A stretch of DNA of 64,000 nt from Saccoglossus kowalevskii. Lineage: Eukaryota > Hemichordata > Enteropneusta > Harrimaniidae. The position numbers were made by a program, and so were the translations under genes. Shown here piece by piece: positions 1-12,120 of this stretch; position 1 is the stretch's first letter, and every line of letters starts with the position of its first letter. The notes below the pieces were generated by a model. The model was given only the letters and a program-made list of their open reading frames with translations. It did no database searches and was not told the DNA's origin. The stretch is taken from the NCBI RefSeq assembly GCF_000003605.2, contig NW_003144622.1:24688-88687 (forward strand), read 5' to 3'.

Positions 1-137
1 ATCTTCTAGAATTGACCTATGACCTCTACATACTTGGAGTAAGTCTACGGTGATTTAACATCAATTTACGAAATATTTATTCACATGTTCGACTTGTTAA
101 TATGATATCACATGTAACAATTCCGAATGAAACTACC

Positions 138-179
138 AACTTTGCAATCGCTTTTCACAACTTTGTAAGCAGTTTGTTG
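138..179. repeat. 5' 21-bp-phased tract, reference copy
   Basis: Two 21-bp periods (138-158 and 159-179) read AACTTTGCAAT + CGCTTTTCAC and AACTTTGTAAG + CAGTTTGTTG. The first period matches the main tract period at 18 of 21 positions. In type III units the shared string extends left to CTACCAACTTTGCAAT in both tracts. Both therefore descend from the same short repeat. Confidence 0.75.
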
Positions 180-283
180 TGGACTTTCCGGTGACTGTTG
201 TGATAATCTGCTTATATATGAGGCATTCTCGGAACATTTACTTAATGTTTTCGAAATTTAGCTGCGGGGTTGTTATGATAATG

Positions 284-369
284 ACTTAGGTTATATATAC
301 AAGCAACTCCGCCAACATTTCTTTCGTTTTTTCCAACTTTGCACGCTGTTTTCTAACATTTTACAGTCA
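284..369. repeat. Internal degenerate copy, partner at 455-550
   Basis: The string starting ACTTAGGT at 284 aligns with that at 455, 171 bp later. Over the first 38 positions, using the type III form of the second copy, I count 27 matches. Further on, both copies contain AACTTTGCACG followed by a similar AACA...TTA stretch. The second copy is longer by 21 bp because it holds an extra period of the 21-bp repeat. Confidence 0.6.
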
Positions 370-380
370 AGTCACGTGAC
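286..380. promoter_or_regulatory. Possible regulatory module: TATA-like element and palindromic E-box
   Basis: TTATATATAC (291-300) and the 10-bp palindrome GTCACGTGAC (371-380) sit in each unit about 80 bp apart. Types II and III keep the core TCACGTGA with changed flanks. CACGTG is the general E-box bound by bHLH-zip proteins in eukaryotes. That it recruits a factor or drives satellite transcription here is inference. AT-rich TATA-like strings are common by chance in such DNA. Confidence 0.25.
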
Positions 381-484
381 CATTTATAAGCTGCTTTCAA
401 CTGGCTTTTATTAAACTTGTCGACTTTATAACTGCGCGTTTCTATAAGCCAACAACTTAGGTCATTTATGCAAACACATCTAAC

Positions 485-536
485 AACTTTGCAATAACTT
501 TGCACAACTTTGCAATGACTTTGAACAACTTTGCAC
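485..536. repeat. Main 21-bp-period tract, reference copy
   Basis: Two 21-bp periods (485-505 and 506-526) and a half period (527-536) make up the tract. Each period consists of an 11-bp part, AACTTTGCAAT or close to it, and a 10-bp part ending in AC. It is present in every unit at the same phase (about 485-535 in short units). It is the site of the +21 and -10/-11 bp length changes seen elsewhere. In type II the last part is AATTTTGCAC. Confidence 0.92.
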
Positions 537-3500
537 GGTGCGTTAACAACTTAAAACCCACTACGTGCCTACAGCCTCAACAACTTGTACTTGTAAATTG
601 GAAGAAATTTCGAAACTTTCCATTAGTTAAAAAAGTTACAAAAATGCCACGCTTTTCTGCTATAAATGTTTGACATCACAGGAAAAATAGATGCAGAAAT
701 GTTGCCGAATATCTTTTCCATGTTTGTAATGAAAAAAAAATCAACAGCTCGTTTGCTCGGGGAATCTTCCATGCAAGTACTAACCACGCCCGAGTGTGCT
801 TTACTTTAAACATTTGTCGGTCACCTAACCACACAACAGCATAGATCATTAGAAATTAAGCTGAATTCGAGGCTATTTCAGGTTTTGGGATGTTTTAAAA
901 TCGATATCGTTTACATAAGTATCTTCTAGAATTGACCTATGACCTCTACATACTTGGAGTAAGTCTACGGTGATTTAACATCAATTTACGAAATATTTAT
1001 TCACATGTTCGACTTGTTAATATGATATCACATGTAACAATTCCGAATGAAACTACCAACTTTGCAATCGCTTTTCACAACTTTGTAAGCAGTTTGTTGT
1101 CGACTTTCCAGTGACTGTTGTGATAATCTTCTTCTATATGAGGCATTCCCGGAACATTTACTTAATGTTTTCGAAATTTAACTGCGGGGTTGTTATGATA
1201 ATGACTTAGGTTATATATACAAGCAACTCCGCCAACATTTCTTTCGTTTTTTCCAACTTTGCACGCTGTTTTCTAACATTTTACAGTCAAGTCACGTGAC
1301 CATATATAAGCTGCTTTCAACTGGCTTTTATTAAACTTGTCGACTTTATAACTGCGCGTTTCTATAAGCCAACAACTTAGGTCATTTATGCAAACACATC
1401 TAACAACTTTGCAATAACTTTGCACAACTTTGCAATGACTTTGAACAACTTTGCACGGTGCGTTAACAACTTAAAACCCACTACGTGCCTACAGCATCAA
1501 CAACTTTTACTTGAAAATTTGAAGGAATTTCGAAACTTTCCATTAGTTAAAAAAGTTACAAAAATGCCACGCTTTTCTGCTATAAATGTTTGACATCACA
1601 GGAAAAATAGATGCAGAAATGTTGCCGAATATCTTTTCCATGTTTGTAATGAAAAAAAAATCAACAGCTCGTTTGCTCGGGGAATCTTCCATGCAAGTAC
1701 TAACCACGCCCGAGTGTGCTTTACTTTAAACATTTATCGGTCACCTAACCACACAACAGCATAGATCATTAGAAATTAAGCTGAATTCGAGGCTATTTCA
1801 GGTTTTGGGATGTTTTAAAATCGATATCGTTTACATAAGTATCTTCTAGAATTTACCTATGACCTCTACATACTTGGAGTAAGACTACGGTAATTTAACA
1901 TCAATTTACGAAATATTTATTCACATGTTCGACTTGTTAATATGATATCACATGTAACAATCCCGAATGAAACTACCAACTTTGCAATCGCTTTTCACAA
2001 CTTTGTAAGCAGTTTGTTGTCGACTTTCCGGTGACTGTTGTGATAATCTGGTTATATATGAGGCATTCTCGGAACATTTACTTAATGTTTTCGAAATTTA
2101 GCTGCGGGCTTGTTATGATAATGACTTAGGTTATATATACAAGCAACTCCGCCAACATTTCTTTCGTTTTTTCCAACTTTGCACGCTGTTTTCTAACATT
2201 TTACAGTCAAGTCAAGTGACCATTTATAAGCTGCTTTCAACTGGCTTTTATTAAACTTGTCGACTTTGTAACTGCGCGTTTCTATAAGCCAACAACTTAG
2301 GTCATTTATGCAAACACATCTAACAACTTTGCAATAACTTTGCACAACTTTGCAATGACTTTGAACAACTTTGCTCGGTGCGTTAACAACTTAAAACCCA
2401 CTACGTGCCTACAGCCTCAACAACTTGTACTTGAAAATTGGAAGGAATTTCGAAACTTTCCATTAGTTAAAAAAGATACAGAAATGCCACGATTTTCTGC
2501 TATAAATGTTTGACATCACAGGAAAAATAGATGCAGAAATGTTGCCGAATATCTTTTCCATGTTTGCAATGAAAAAAAACAACAACAGCTCGTTTGCTCG
2601 GGGAATCTCCCATGCAAGTACTAACCACGCCCGAGTGTGCTTTACTTTAAATATTTTACGGTCACCTAACCACACAACAGCATAGATCATTAGAAATTAA
2701 GGCGAATTCGAGGCTATTTCAGGTTTTGGGATGTTTTAAAATCGATATTGTTAACATAAGTATCTTCTAGAATTGATCTATGACCTCTACATACTTGGAG
2801 TAAGACTACGGTAATTTAACATCAATTTACGAAATATTTATTCACATGTTCGAAATTTTAACTATGGGACGTGTTAATATGATATCACAGGTAACAATCC
2901 CGAATGAAACTACCAACTTTGAAATCGCTTTTCACAACTTTGTAAGCAGTTTTTTGTCGACTTTCCGGTGACTGTTGTGATAATCTGGTTATATATGAGG
3001 CATTCTCGGAACATTTACTTAATGTTTTCGAAATTTTACTGCGGGGTTGTTATGATAATGACTTAGGTTATATACACGAGCAACTCCGCCAACATTTCTT
3101 TCGTGTTTTACAACTTTGCTCGCTGTTTTCTAACATTTTACAGTCAACTCACGTGACCATCTATAAGCTGCTTTCAACTGGCTTTTAATAAACTTGTCGA
3201 CATTACAACTGCGCGTTTCTATAAGCCAACAACTCAGGTCATTTATACAAGTACATCTACAAACTTTGCAATAACTTTGCACAACTTTGCAATGACTTTG
3301 AGCAATTTTGCACGCCGCGTTAACAACATAAAACCCACTACGTGCCGACAGCATCAACAACTTGTACTTGAAAATTAGAAGGAATTGCGAAACTTTTCTT
3401 TAGTTCAAAAAGTTATAAAAATGCCACGAGTTTCTGCTATAAGTGTTTGACATAACAGGAAGTAAAAATGCAGAAATGTTGCCGAATATCTTTTCCATGT

Positions 3501-4344
3501 TTGTAATGAAAAAAAAAATTCAATATCTCGTTTACTCGGGGAGTCTCCCTGCAAGTACTAACCACCCCCGATTGTGCTTTACTTTAAACATTTATCGGTC
3601 ACCTAACCACACAACTGCATAGATCATTTGAAATTAAGCAGAATTCGAGGCTATTTCAGGTTTTGGGATGTTTTAAAATCGATATCGTTTACACAAGTAT
3701 CTTCTAGAATTGACCTATGACCTCTGCATACTTGGAGTAAGACTACGGTAATTTAACATTAATTTACGCTATATTTATTCACATGTTCGAACTTTTAACC
3801 ACGGGACTTGTTAATATGATATCACAGGTAACAATCCCGAATGAAACTACCAACTTTGAAATCGCTTTTCACAACTTTGTAAGCAGTTTGTTGTCGACTT
3901 TCCGGTGACTGTTGTGATAATCTGCTTATATATGAGGCATTCTCGGAACATTTACTTAATGTTTTCGAAATTTTACTGCGGGGTTGTTATGATAATGACT
4001 TAGGTTATATACACGAGCAACTCCGCCAACATTTCTTTCGTGTTTTACAACTTTGCTCGCTGTTTTCTAACATTTTATAGTCAACTCACGTGACCATCTA
4101 TAAGCTACTTTCAACTGGCTTTTAATAAACTTGTCGACATTACAACTGCGCGTTTCTATAAGCCAACAACTTAGGTCCTTTATACAAGTACATCTACAAA
4201 CTTTTCAATAACTTTGCACAACTTTGCAATGACTTTGAACAATTTTGCATGCCGCGTTAACACATAAAACCCACTACGTGCCGAAAGCATAACAACTTGT
4301 ACTTGAAAATTAGAAGCAATTGCGAAACTTTTTCTTTAGTTCAA

Positions 4345-4860
4345 AAGTTACAAAAATGCCACGCTTTTTTGCTATAAATGTTTGACATCACAGGAAGTAA
4401 AAATGCAGAAATGTTGCCGAATATCTTTTCCATGTTTGTAATGAAAAAAGAAATTCAACAGCTCGTTTACTCGGGGAGTCTCCCATGCAAGTACAAACCA
4501 CGCCCCATTGTGCTTTACTTTAAACATTTATCGGCCACCTAACCACACAATTGCATAGATCATTTGAAATTAAGCAGAATTAGAGGCTATTTCAGGTTTT
4601 GGGATGTTTTAAAATCGATATCGTTTACACAAGTATCTTCTAGAATTGACCTATGACCTCTGCATACTTGGAGTAAGACTACGGTAATTTAACATCAATT
4701 TACGATATATTTATTCACATGTTCAAACTTTTAACCACGGGACTTCTTAATATGATATCACAGGTTAACAATCCCGAATGAAACTACCAACTTTGAAATC
4801 GTTTTTCACAACTTTGTAAGCAGTTTGTTGTCGACTTTCCGGTGACTGTTGTGATAATCT
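4345..4860. repeat. Segment duplicated at 14648-15162 (offset 10,303 bp)
   Basis: The tail of unit 3699 and the head of unit 4635 match the tail of unit 13998 and the head of unit 14938. Shared rare variants are CACGCTTTTTTGC, GGAAGTAAAAATGC, GAAAAAAGAAATTC, CACGCCCCATTGTGC, TATCGGCCACC, CACACAATTGC, GTTCAAACTTTTAACC and GGGACTTCTTAAT. The distance equals 11 units. One difference is GGTTAACAATCC here versus GGTAACAATCC in the copy. Confidence 0.75.
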
Positions 4861-5135
4861 GCTTATATATGAGGCATTCTCGGAACATTTACTTAATGTT
4901 TTCGAAATTTTACTGCGGGGTTGTTATGATAATGACTTAGGTTATATATACAAGCAACTCCGCCAACATTTCTTTCGTGTTTTCCAACTTTGCACGCTAT
5001 TTTCTAATAATTTACAGTCAACTCACGTGACCATCTATAAGCTGCTTTCAACTGGCTTTTAATAAACTTGTCGACTTCACAACTGCGCGTTTCTATAAGC
5101 CAACAACTTAGGTCATTTATACAAGTACATCTACA

Positions 5136-5177
5136 AACTTTGCAATAACTTTGCAATGACTTTGAACAATTTTGCAC
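5136..5177. repeat. 21-bp tract contracted by 10 bp
   Basis: In the unit at 4635 the main tract reads AACTTTGCAAT, then one 21-bp unit, then AATTTTGCAC. The 10 bases CACAACTTTG present in neighbours are missing. This accounts for the 927-bp unit length. The loss is one half-period, about one helical turn. Confidence 0.85.
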
Positions 5178-7049
5178 GCCGCGTTAACAACATAAAACCC
5201 ACTACGTGCCGACAGCATCAACAACTTGTACTTGAAAATTAGAAGCAATTGCGAAACTTTTATTTGGTTCAAAAAGTTACAAAAATGCCACGATTTTCTG
5301 CTATAAGTGTTTGATATCACAGGAAGAAAAAATGCAGAAATGTTGCCGAATATCTTTTCCATGTTTGTAATGAAAAAAAAATTCAACAACTCGTTTACTC
5401 GGGAAGTCTCCCTGCAAGTACTAACCACGCCCGATTGTGCTTTACTTTAAACATTTATCGGTCACCTAACCACACAACTGCATAGATCATTTGAAATTAA
5501 GCAGAATTCGAGGCTATTTCAGGTTTTGGGATGTTTAAAAATCGATATCGTTTACACAAGTATCTTCTAGAATTGACCTATGACCTCTGCATACTTGGAG
5601 TAAGACTACGGTAATTTAACATCAATTTACGATATATTTATTCACATGTTCGAACTTTTAACCATGGGACTTGTTAATATGATATCACAGGTAACAATCC
5701 CGAATGAAACTACCAACTTTGAAATCGCTTTTCACAACTTTGTAAGCAGTTTGTTGTCGACTTTCCGGTGACTGTTGTGATAATCTGCTTATATATGAGG
5801 CATTCTCAGAACATTTACTTAATGTTTTCGAAATTTTACTGCGGGGTTGTTATGATAATGACTTAGGTTATATACACGAGCAACTCCGCCAACATTTCTT
5901 TCGTGTTTTACAACTTTGCTCGCTGTTTTCTAACATTTTATAGTCAACTCACGTGACCATCTATAAGCTACTTTCAACTGGCTTTTAATAAACTTGTCGA
6001 CATTACAACTGCGCGTTTCTATAAGCCAACAACTTAGGTCCTTTATACAAGTACATCTACAAACTTTTCAATAACTTTGCACAACTTTGCAATGACTTTG
6101 AACAATTTTGCATGCCGCGTTAACAACATAAAACCCACTACGTGCCGACAGCATAAACAACTTGTACTTGAAAATTAGAAGCAATTGCGAAACTTTTCTT
6201 TAGTTCAAAAAGTTACAAAAATGCCACGCTTTTTTGCTATAAATGATTGACATCACAGGAAGAAAAAAGGCAGAAATGTTGCCGAATATCTTTTCCATGT
6301 TTGTAATGAAAAAAAAAATTCAACAGCTCGTTTACCCGGGGAGTCTCCCATGCAAGTACAAACCACGCCCGATTGTGCTTTACTTTAAACATTTATCGGT
6401 CACCTAATCACACAACTGCATAGATAATGTGAAATTAAGCAGAATTAGAGGCTATTTCAGGTTTTGGGATGTTTTAAAATCGATATCGTTTACACAAGTA
6501 TCTTCTAGAATTGACCTATGACCTCTTCATACTTGGAGTAAGACTACGGTAATTTAACATCAATTTACGATATATTTATTCACGTGTTCGAACTTTTAAC
6601 CATGGGACTTGTTAATATGATATCACAGGTAACAATCCCGAATGAAACTACCAACATTGAAATCGCTTTTCACAAGTTTGTAAGCAGTTTGTTGTCGACT
6701 TTCCGGTGACTGTTGTGATAATCTGCTTATATATGAGGCATTCTCGGAACATTTACTTAATGTTTTCGAAATTTTACTGCGGGGTTGTTATGATAATGAC
6801 TTAGATTATATATACAAGCAACTCCGCCAACATTTCTTTCGTTTATTACAACTTTGCTCGCTGTTTTCTAACATTTTACAGTCAACTCACGTGACCATCT
6901 ATAAGCTGCTTTCAATTGGCTTTTAATAAACTTGTCGACTTTACAACTGCGCGTTTCTATAAGCCAACAACTTAGGTCATTTATACAAGTACATCTACAA
7001 ACTTTGCAATAACTTTGCACAACTTTGCAATGACTTTGAACAATTTTGC

Positions 7050-9060
7050 ATGGTGCGTTAACAACTTAAAACCCACTGCGTGCCGACAGCATCAACAACT
7101 TGTACTTGAAAATTAGAAGGAATTTCGAAACTTTTCTTTAGTTCAAAAAGTTACAAAAATGCCACGATTTTCTGCTATAAATGTTTGACATCACAGAAAG
7201 AAAAAATGCAGAATTGTTGCCGTATATCTTTTCCATGTTTGAAATGAAAAAAAAAATCAACACCTCGTTTGCTCGGGGAGTCTCCCGTGCAAGTACTAAC
7301 CACGCCCGATTGTGCTTTACTTTAAACATTTATCGGTCACCAAACCACACAACTGCATAGATCATTTGAAATCATTCCGAATTCGAGGCTATTTCAGGTT
7401 TTGGGATGATTTAAAATCGATATCGCCTATGCAAATATCTTCTAGAATTGACCTATGACATGTACATACTTGTAGTAAGACTACGGTAATTTAACATCAA
7501 TTTACGAAATATTAATTCACATGTTCAAACTTTTAACCACGGGACTTGTTAATATGATATCACAGATAACAATCCCGAATGAAACTACCAACTTTGAAAT
7601 CGCTTTTCATAACTTTGTAAGCAGTTTGTTGTCGACTTTTCCGTGACTGTTGTGATAATCTGGTTATATATGAGGCATTCTCGGAATATTTACTTAATGT
7701 TTTATACATTTAACTGCGGGGTTGTCATGATAATGACTTAGGTTATATATATACAAGCAACTCCGCCAACATTTCCTTCGTTTTTTACAACTTTGCACGC
7801 TATTTTCTAACATTTTACAGTCAACTCACGTGACCATCTATAAGCTGCTTTCAATTGGCTTTTAATAAAGTTGTCGACTTTACAACTGCGCGTTTCTATA
7901 AGCCAACAACTTAGGTCATTTATACAAGTACATCTACAAACTTTGCAATAACTTTGCACAACTTTGCAATGACTTTGAACAATTTTGCACGGTGCGTTAA
8001 CAACTTAAAACCCACTGCGTGCCGACAGCATCAACAACTTGTACTTGAAAATTAGAAGGAATTTCAAAACTTTTCTTTAGTTCAAAAAGTTACAAAAATG
8101 TCACGATTTTCTGCTATCAATGTTTGACATCACAGGAAGAAAAAATGCAGAATTGTTGCCTTATATCTTTTCCATGTTTGTAATGAAAAAAAAATTCAAC
8201 ACCTCGTTTGCTCGCGGAGTCTCCCGTGCATGTACTAACCACGCCCGATTGTGCTTTACTTTAAACATTTATCGGTCACCAAACCACACAACTGCATAGA
8301 TCATTTGAAATCATTCCGAATTCGAGGCTATTTCAGGTTTTGCGATGATTTAAAATCGATATCGCCTATGCAAATATCTTCTAGAATTGACCTATGACAT
8401 ATACATACTTGTAGTAAGACTACGGTAATTTAACATCAATTTACGAAATATTAATTCACATGTTCAAACTTTTAACCACGGGACTTGTTAATATGATATC
8501 ACAGGTAACAATCCCGAATGAAACTACCAACTTTGAAATCGCTTTTCATAACTTTGTAAGCAGTTTGTTGTCAACATTTCCGTGACTGTTGTGATAATCT
8601 GGTTATATATGAGGCATTCTCGGAATATTTACTTAATGTTTTATACATTTAACTGCGGGGTTGTCATGATAATGACTTAGGTTATATATATACAAGCAAC
8701 TCCGCCAACATTTCTTTCGTTTTTTACAACTTTGCACGCTATTTTCTAATATTTTACTGTCAACTCACGTGACCATCTATAAGCTGCTTTCAACTGGCTT
8801 TTAATAAACTTGTCGACTTTACAACTGCGCGTTTCTATAAGCCAACAACTTAGGTCATTTATACAAGTACATCTACAAACTTTGCAATAACTTTGCACAA
8901 CTTTGCAATGACTTTGAACAATTTTGCACAGTGCGTTAACAACTTAAAACCCACTGCGTGCCGACAGCATCAACAACTTGTACTTGAAAATTAGAAGGAA
9001 TTTCGAAACTTTTCTTTAGTTCAAAAAGTTACAAAAATGCCACTATTTTCTGCTATAAAT
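7050..9060. repeat. Sub-variant IIb within block B
   Basis: From the tail of unit 6500 through units 7437 and 8376 the sequence differs from surrounding type II. It has CACTGCGTGCC instead of CACTACGTGCC, ATACTTGTAGTAAG, GAATATTTACTTAATG, TTTATACATTTAAC, GAAATCATTCCGAATTCG and the ending CGCCTATGCAAATAT. Some of these traits continue into unit 9316. A very similar tail and head recur in the units at 61725 and 62660, more than 50 kb away. IIb looks like a separate lineage that also shares its ACxCAAATAT-like ending with type III. Confidence 0.7.
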
Positions 9061-10246
9061 GTTTGACATCGCAGGAAGAAAAAATGCAGAAATGTTGCCG
9101 AATATCTTTTCCATGTTTGTAATGAAAAAAAAAATTCAACAGCTCGTTTACTCGGGGAGTCTCCCATGCAAGTACTAACCACGCCCGATTGTGCTTTACT
9201 TTAAACATTTATCGGTCACCTAACCACACAACTGCATATATCATTTGAAATTAAGCAGAATTAGAGGCTATTTCAGGTTTTGGGATGTTTTAAAATCGAT
9301 ATTGTTTACACAAGTATCTTCTAGAATTGACCTATGACCTCTGCATACTTGGAGTAAGACTACGGTAATTTAACATCAACTTACGATATATTTATTCACA
9401 TGTTCAAATTTTAACCACGGGACTTGTTAATATGATATCACAGGTAACAATCCCGAATGAAACTACCAACTTTGAAATCGCTTTTCATAACTTGGTAAGC
9501 AGTTTGTTGTCGACTTTTCGGTGACTGTTGTGATAATCTGGTTATATATGAGGCATTCTCGGAATATTTACTTAATGTTTTAGACATTTAACTGCGGGGG
9601 TTGTCATGATAATGACTTAGGTTATATATACAAGCAACTCCGCCAACATTCTTTCGTTTTTTACAACTTTGCACGCTATTTTCTAATATTTTACAGTCAA
9701 CTCACGTGACCATCTATAAGCTGCTTTCAACTGGCTTTTAATAAACTTGTCGACTTTACAACTGCGCGTTTCTATAAGCCAACAACTTAGGTCATTTATA
9801 CAAGTACATCTACAAACTTTGCAATAACTTTGCACAACTTTGCAATGACTTTGAACAATTTTGCATGGTGCGTTAACAACTTAAAACCCACTGCGTACCG
9901 ACAGCATCAACAACTTGTACTTGAAAATTAGAAGGAATTTCGAAACTTTTCTTTAGTTCAAAAAGTTACAAAAATGCCACGATTTTCTGCTATAAATGTT
10001 TGACATCGCAGGAAGAAAAAATGCAGAAATGTTGCCAAATATCTTTTCCATGTTTGTAATGAAAAAAAAAATTCAACAGCTCGTTTACTCGGGGAGTCTC
10101 CTGCAAGTACTAACCACGATTGTGCTTTACTTTAAACATTTATCGGTCACCTAATCACACAACTGCATAGATAATTTGAAATTAACCAGAATTCGAGGCT
10201 ATTTCAGGTTTTGGGATGTTTTAAAATCGATATCGTTTACACAAGT

Positions 10247-12120
10247 ATCTTCTAGAATTGACCTATGACCTCTGCATACTTGGAGTAAGACTACGGTAAT
10301 TTAACATTAATTTACGCTATATTTATTCACATGTTCGAACTTTTAACCACGGGACTTGTTAATATGATATCACAGGTAACAATCCCGAATGAAACTACCA
10401 ACTTTGAAATCGCTTTTCACAACTTTGTAAGCAGTTTGTTGTCGACTTTCCGGTGACTGTTGTGATAATCTGCTTATATATGAGGCATTCTCGGAACATT
10501 TACTTAATGTTTTCGAAATTTTACTGCGGGGTTGTTATGATAATGACTTAGGTTATATACACGAGCAACTCCGCCAACATTTCTTTCGTGTTTTACAACT
10601 TTGCTCGCTGTTTTCTAACATTTTATAGTCAACTCACGTGACCATCTATAAGCTACTTTCAACTGGCTTTTAATAAACTTGTCGACATTACAACTGCGCG
10701 TTTCTATAAGCCAACAACTTAGGTCCTTTATACAAGTACATCTACAAACTTTTCAATAACTTTGCACAACTTTGCAATGACTTTGAACAATTTTGCATGC
10801 CGCGTTAACAACATAAAACCCACTACGTGCCGAAAGCATAAACAACTTGTACTTGAAAATTAGAAGCAATTGCGAAACTTTTCTTTAGTTCAAAAAGTTA
10901 CAAAAATGCCACGCTTTTTTGCTATAAATGTTTGACATCACAGGAAGAAAAAATGCAGAAATGTTGCCGAATATCTTTTCCATGTTTGTAATGAAAAAAA
11001 AAATTCAACAGCTCGTTTACTCGGGGAGTCTCCCTGCAAGTACTAACCACGCCCGATTGTGCTTTACTTTAAACATTTATCGGTCACCTAATCACACAAC
11101 TGCATAGATAATTTGAAATTAACCAGAATTCGAGGCTATTTCAGGTTTTGGGATGTTTTAAAATCGATATCGTTTACACAAGTATCTTCTAGAATTGACC
11201 TATGACCTCTGCATACTTGGAGTAAGACTACGGTAATTTAACATTAATTTACGCTATATTTATTCACATGTTCGAACTTTTAACCACGGGACTTGTTAAT
11301 ATGATATCACAGGTAACAATCCCGAATGAAACTACCAACTTTGAAATCGCTTTTCACAACTTTGTAAGCAGTTTGTTGTCGACTTTCCGGTGGTTGTTGT
11401 GATAATCTGCTTATATATGAGGCATTCTCGGAACATTTACTTAATGTTTTCGAAATTTTACTGCGGGGTTGTTATGATAATGACTTAGGTTATCTACACG
11501 AGCAACTCCGCCAACATTTCTTTCGTGTTTTACAACTTTGCTCGCTGTTTTCTAACATTTTATAGTCAACTCACGTGACCATCTATAAGCTACTTTCAAC
11601 TGGCTTTTAATAAACTTGTCGACATTACAACTGCGCGTTTCTATAAGCCAACAACTTAGGTCCTTTATACAAGTACATCTACAAACTTTTCAATAACTTT
11701 GCACAACTTTGCAATGACTTTGAACAATTTTGCATGCCGCGTTAACAACATAAAACCCACTACGTGCCGAAAGCATAAACAACTTGTACTTGAAAATTAG
11801 AAGCAATTGCGAAACTTTTCTTTAGTTCAAAAAGTTACAAAAATGCCACGCTTTTTTGCTATAAATGTTTGACATCACAGGAAGAAAAAATGCAGAAATG
11901 TTGCCGAATATCTTTTCCATGTTTGTAATGAAAAAAAAAATTCAACAGCTCGTTTACTCGGGGAGTCTCCCTGCAAGTACTAACCACGCCCGATTGTGCT
12001 TTACTTTAAACATTTATCGGTCACCTAATCACACAACTGCATAGATAATTTGAAATTAACCAGAATTCGAGGCTATTTCAGGTTTTGGGATGTTTTAAAA
12101 TCGATATCGTTTACACAAGT
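10247..12120. repeat. Recently duplicated tandem pair of type II units
   Basis: The units at 10247 and 11184 are both 937 bp. Reading them side by side I noticed only a few substitutions, for example GGTGACTG versus GGTGGTTG near 11390 and TATATACACG versus TATCTACACG near 11493. The first matches older neighbours and the second shares GGTGGTTG with the next unit at 12121. This fits a very recent unequal exchange in a one-unit register. Confidence 0.75.

Larger units (their letters stand above)
1..920. repeat. Reference unit (unit 1), type I short class: internal map
   Basis: This unit serves as a map for the others. Positions 1-10 hold the XbaI-type start. Positions 138-179 hold a first 21-bp-phased tract (AACTTTGCAAT, then AACTTTGTAAG). 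Positions 284-369 hold a degenerate internal copy that begins ACTTAGGTTATATATAC. Positions 371-380 are the palindrome GTCACGTGAC, and 419-424 is GTCGAC. Positions 455-550 hold the second internal copy, beginning ACTTAGGTCATTTATGC, and include the main 21-bp tract at 485-536. An A-run lies near 731-739. The unit closes with GTTTTAAAATCGATATCG and ACATAAGT. It is 16 bp shorter than the long class because the segment between GTTCG and CTTGTTAAT (about position 92) is missing. No reading frame in it looks protein-coding. Confidence 0.9.
1..2880. repeat. Block A: type I satellite units
   Basis: Units start at 1, 921 and 1841, with the head of the unit at 2762. All three full units belong to the 920/921-bp short class with the 16-bp deletion. 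Type I markers are GCCTACAGC, GAAAAATAGATGC, GAATCTTCCATGC and the ending ACATAAGT. The unit at 2762 opens as type I, with a full-length GGGACGTGTTAAT segment, then changes to type II traits (CACAGGTAACAATCCC, TTTGAAATCGC) within about 20 bases near 2880. Confidence 0.85.

Noticed and set aside
80-110. tRNA- or SINE-derived Pol III B box at GTTCGAAC
   Set aside because: Only the palindromic TTCGAA core fits. There is no A box at a suitable distance and no cloverleaf. It is also missing in the short class.
284-455. The 171-bp internal offset as a link to primate alpha satellite
   Set aside because: The number coincides but the sequence does not resemble alpha satellite, and the two internal copies are not tandem.
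485-536. CRISPR array
   Set aside because: The short repeats are directly adjacent with no unique spacers, and no cas-like gene is present.
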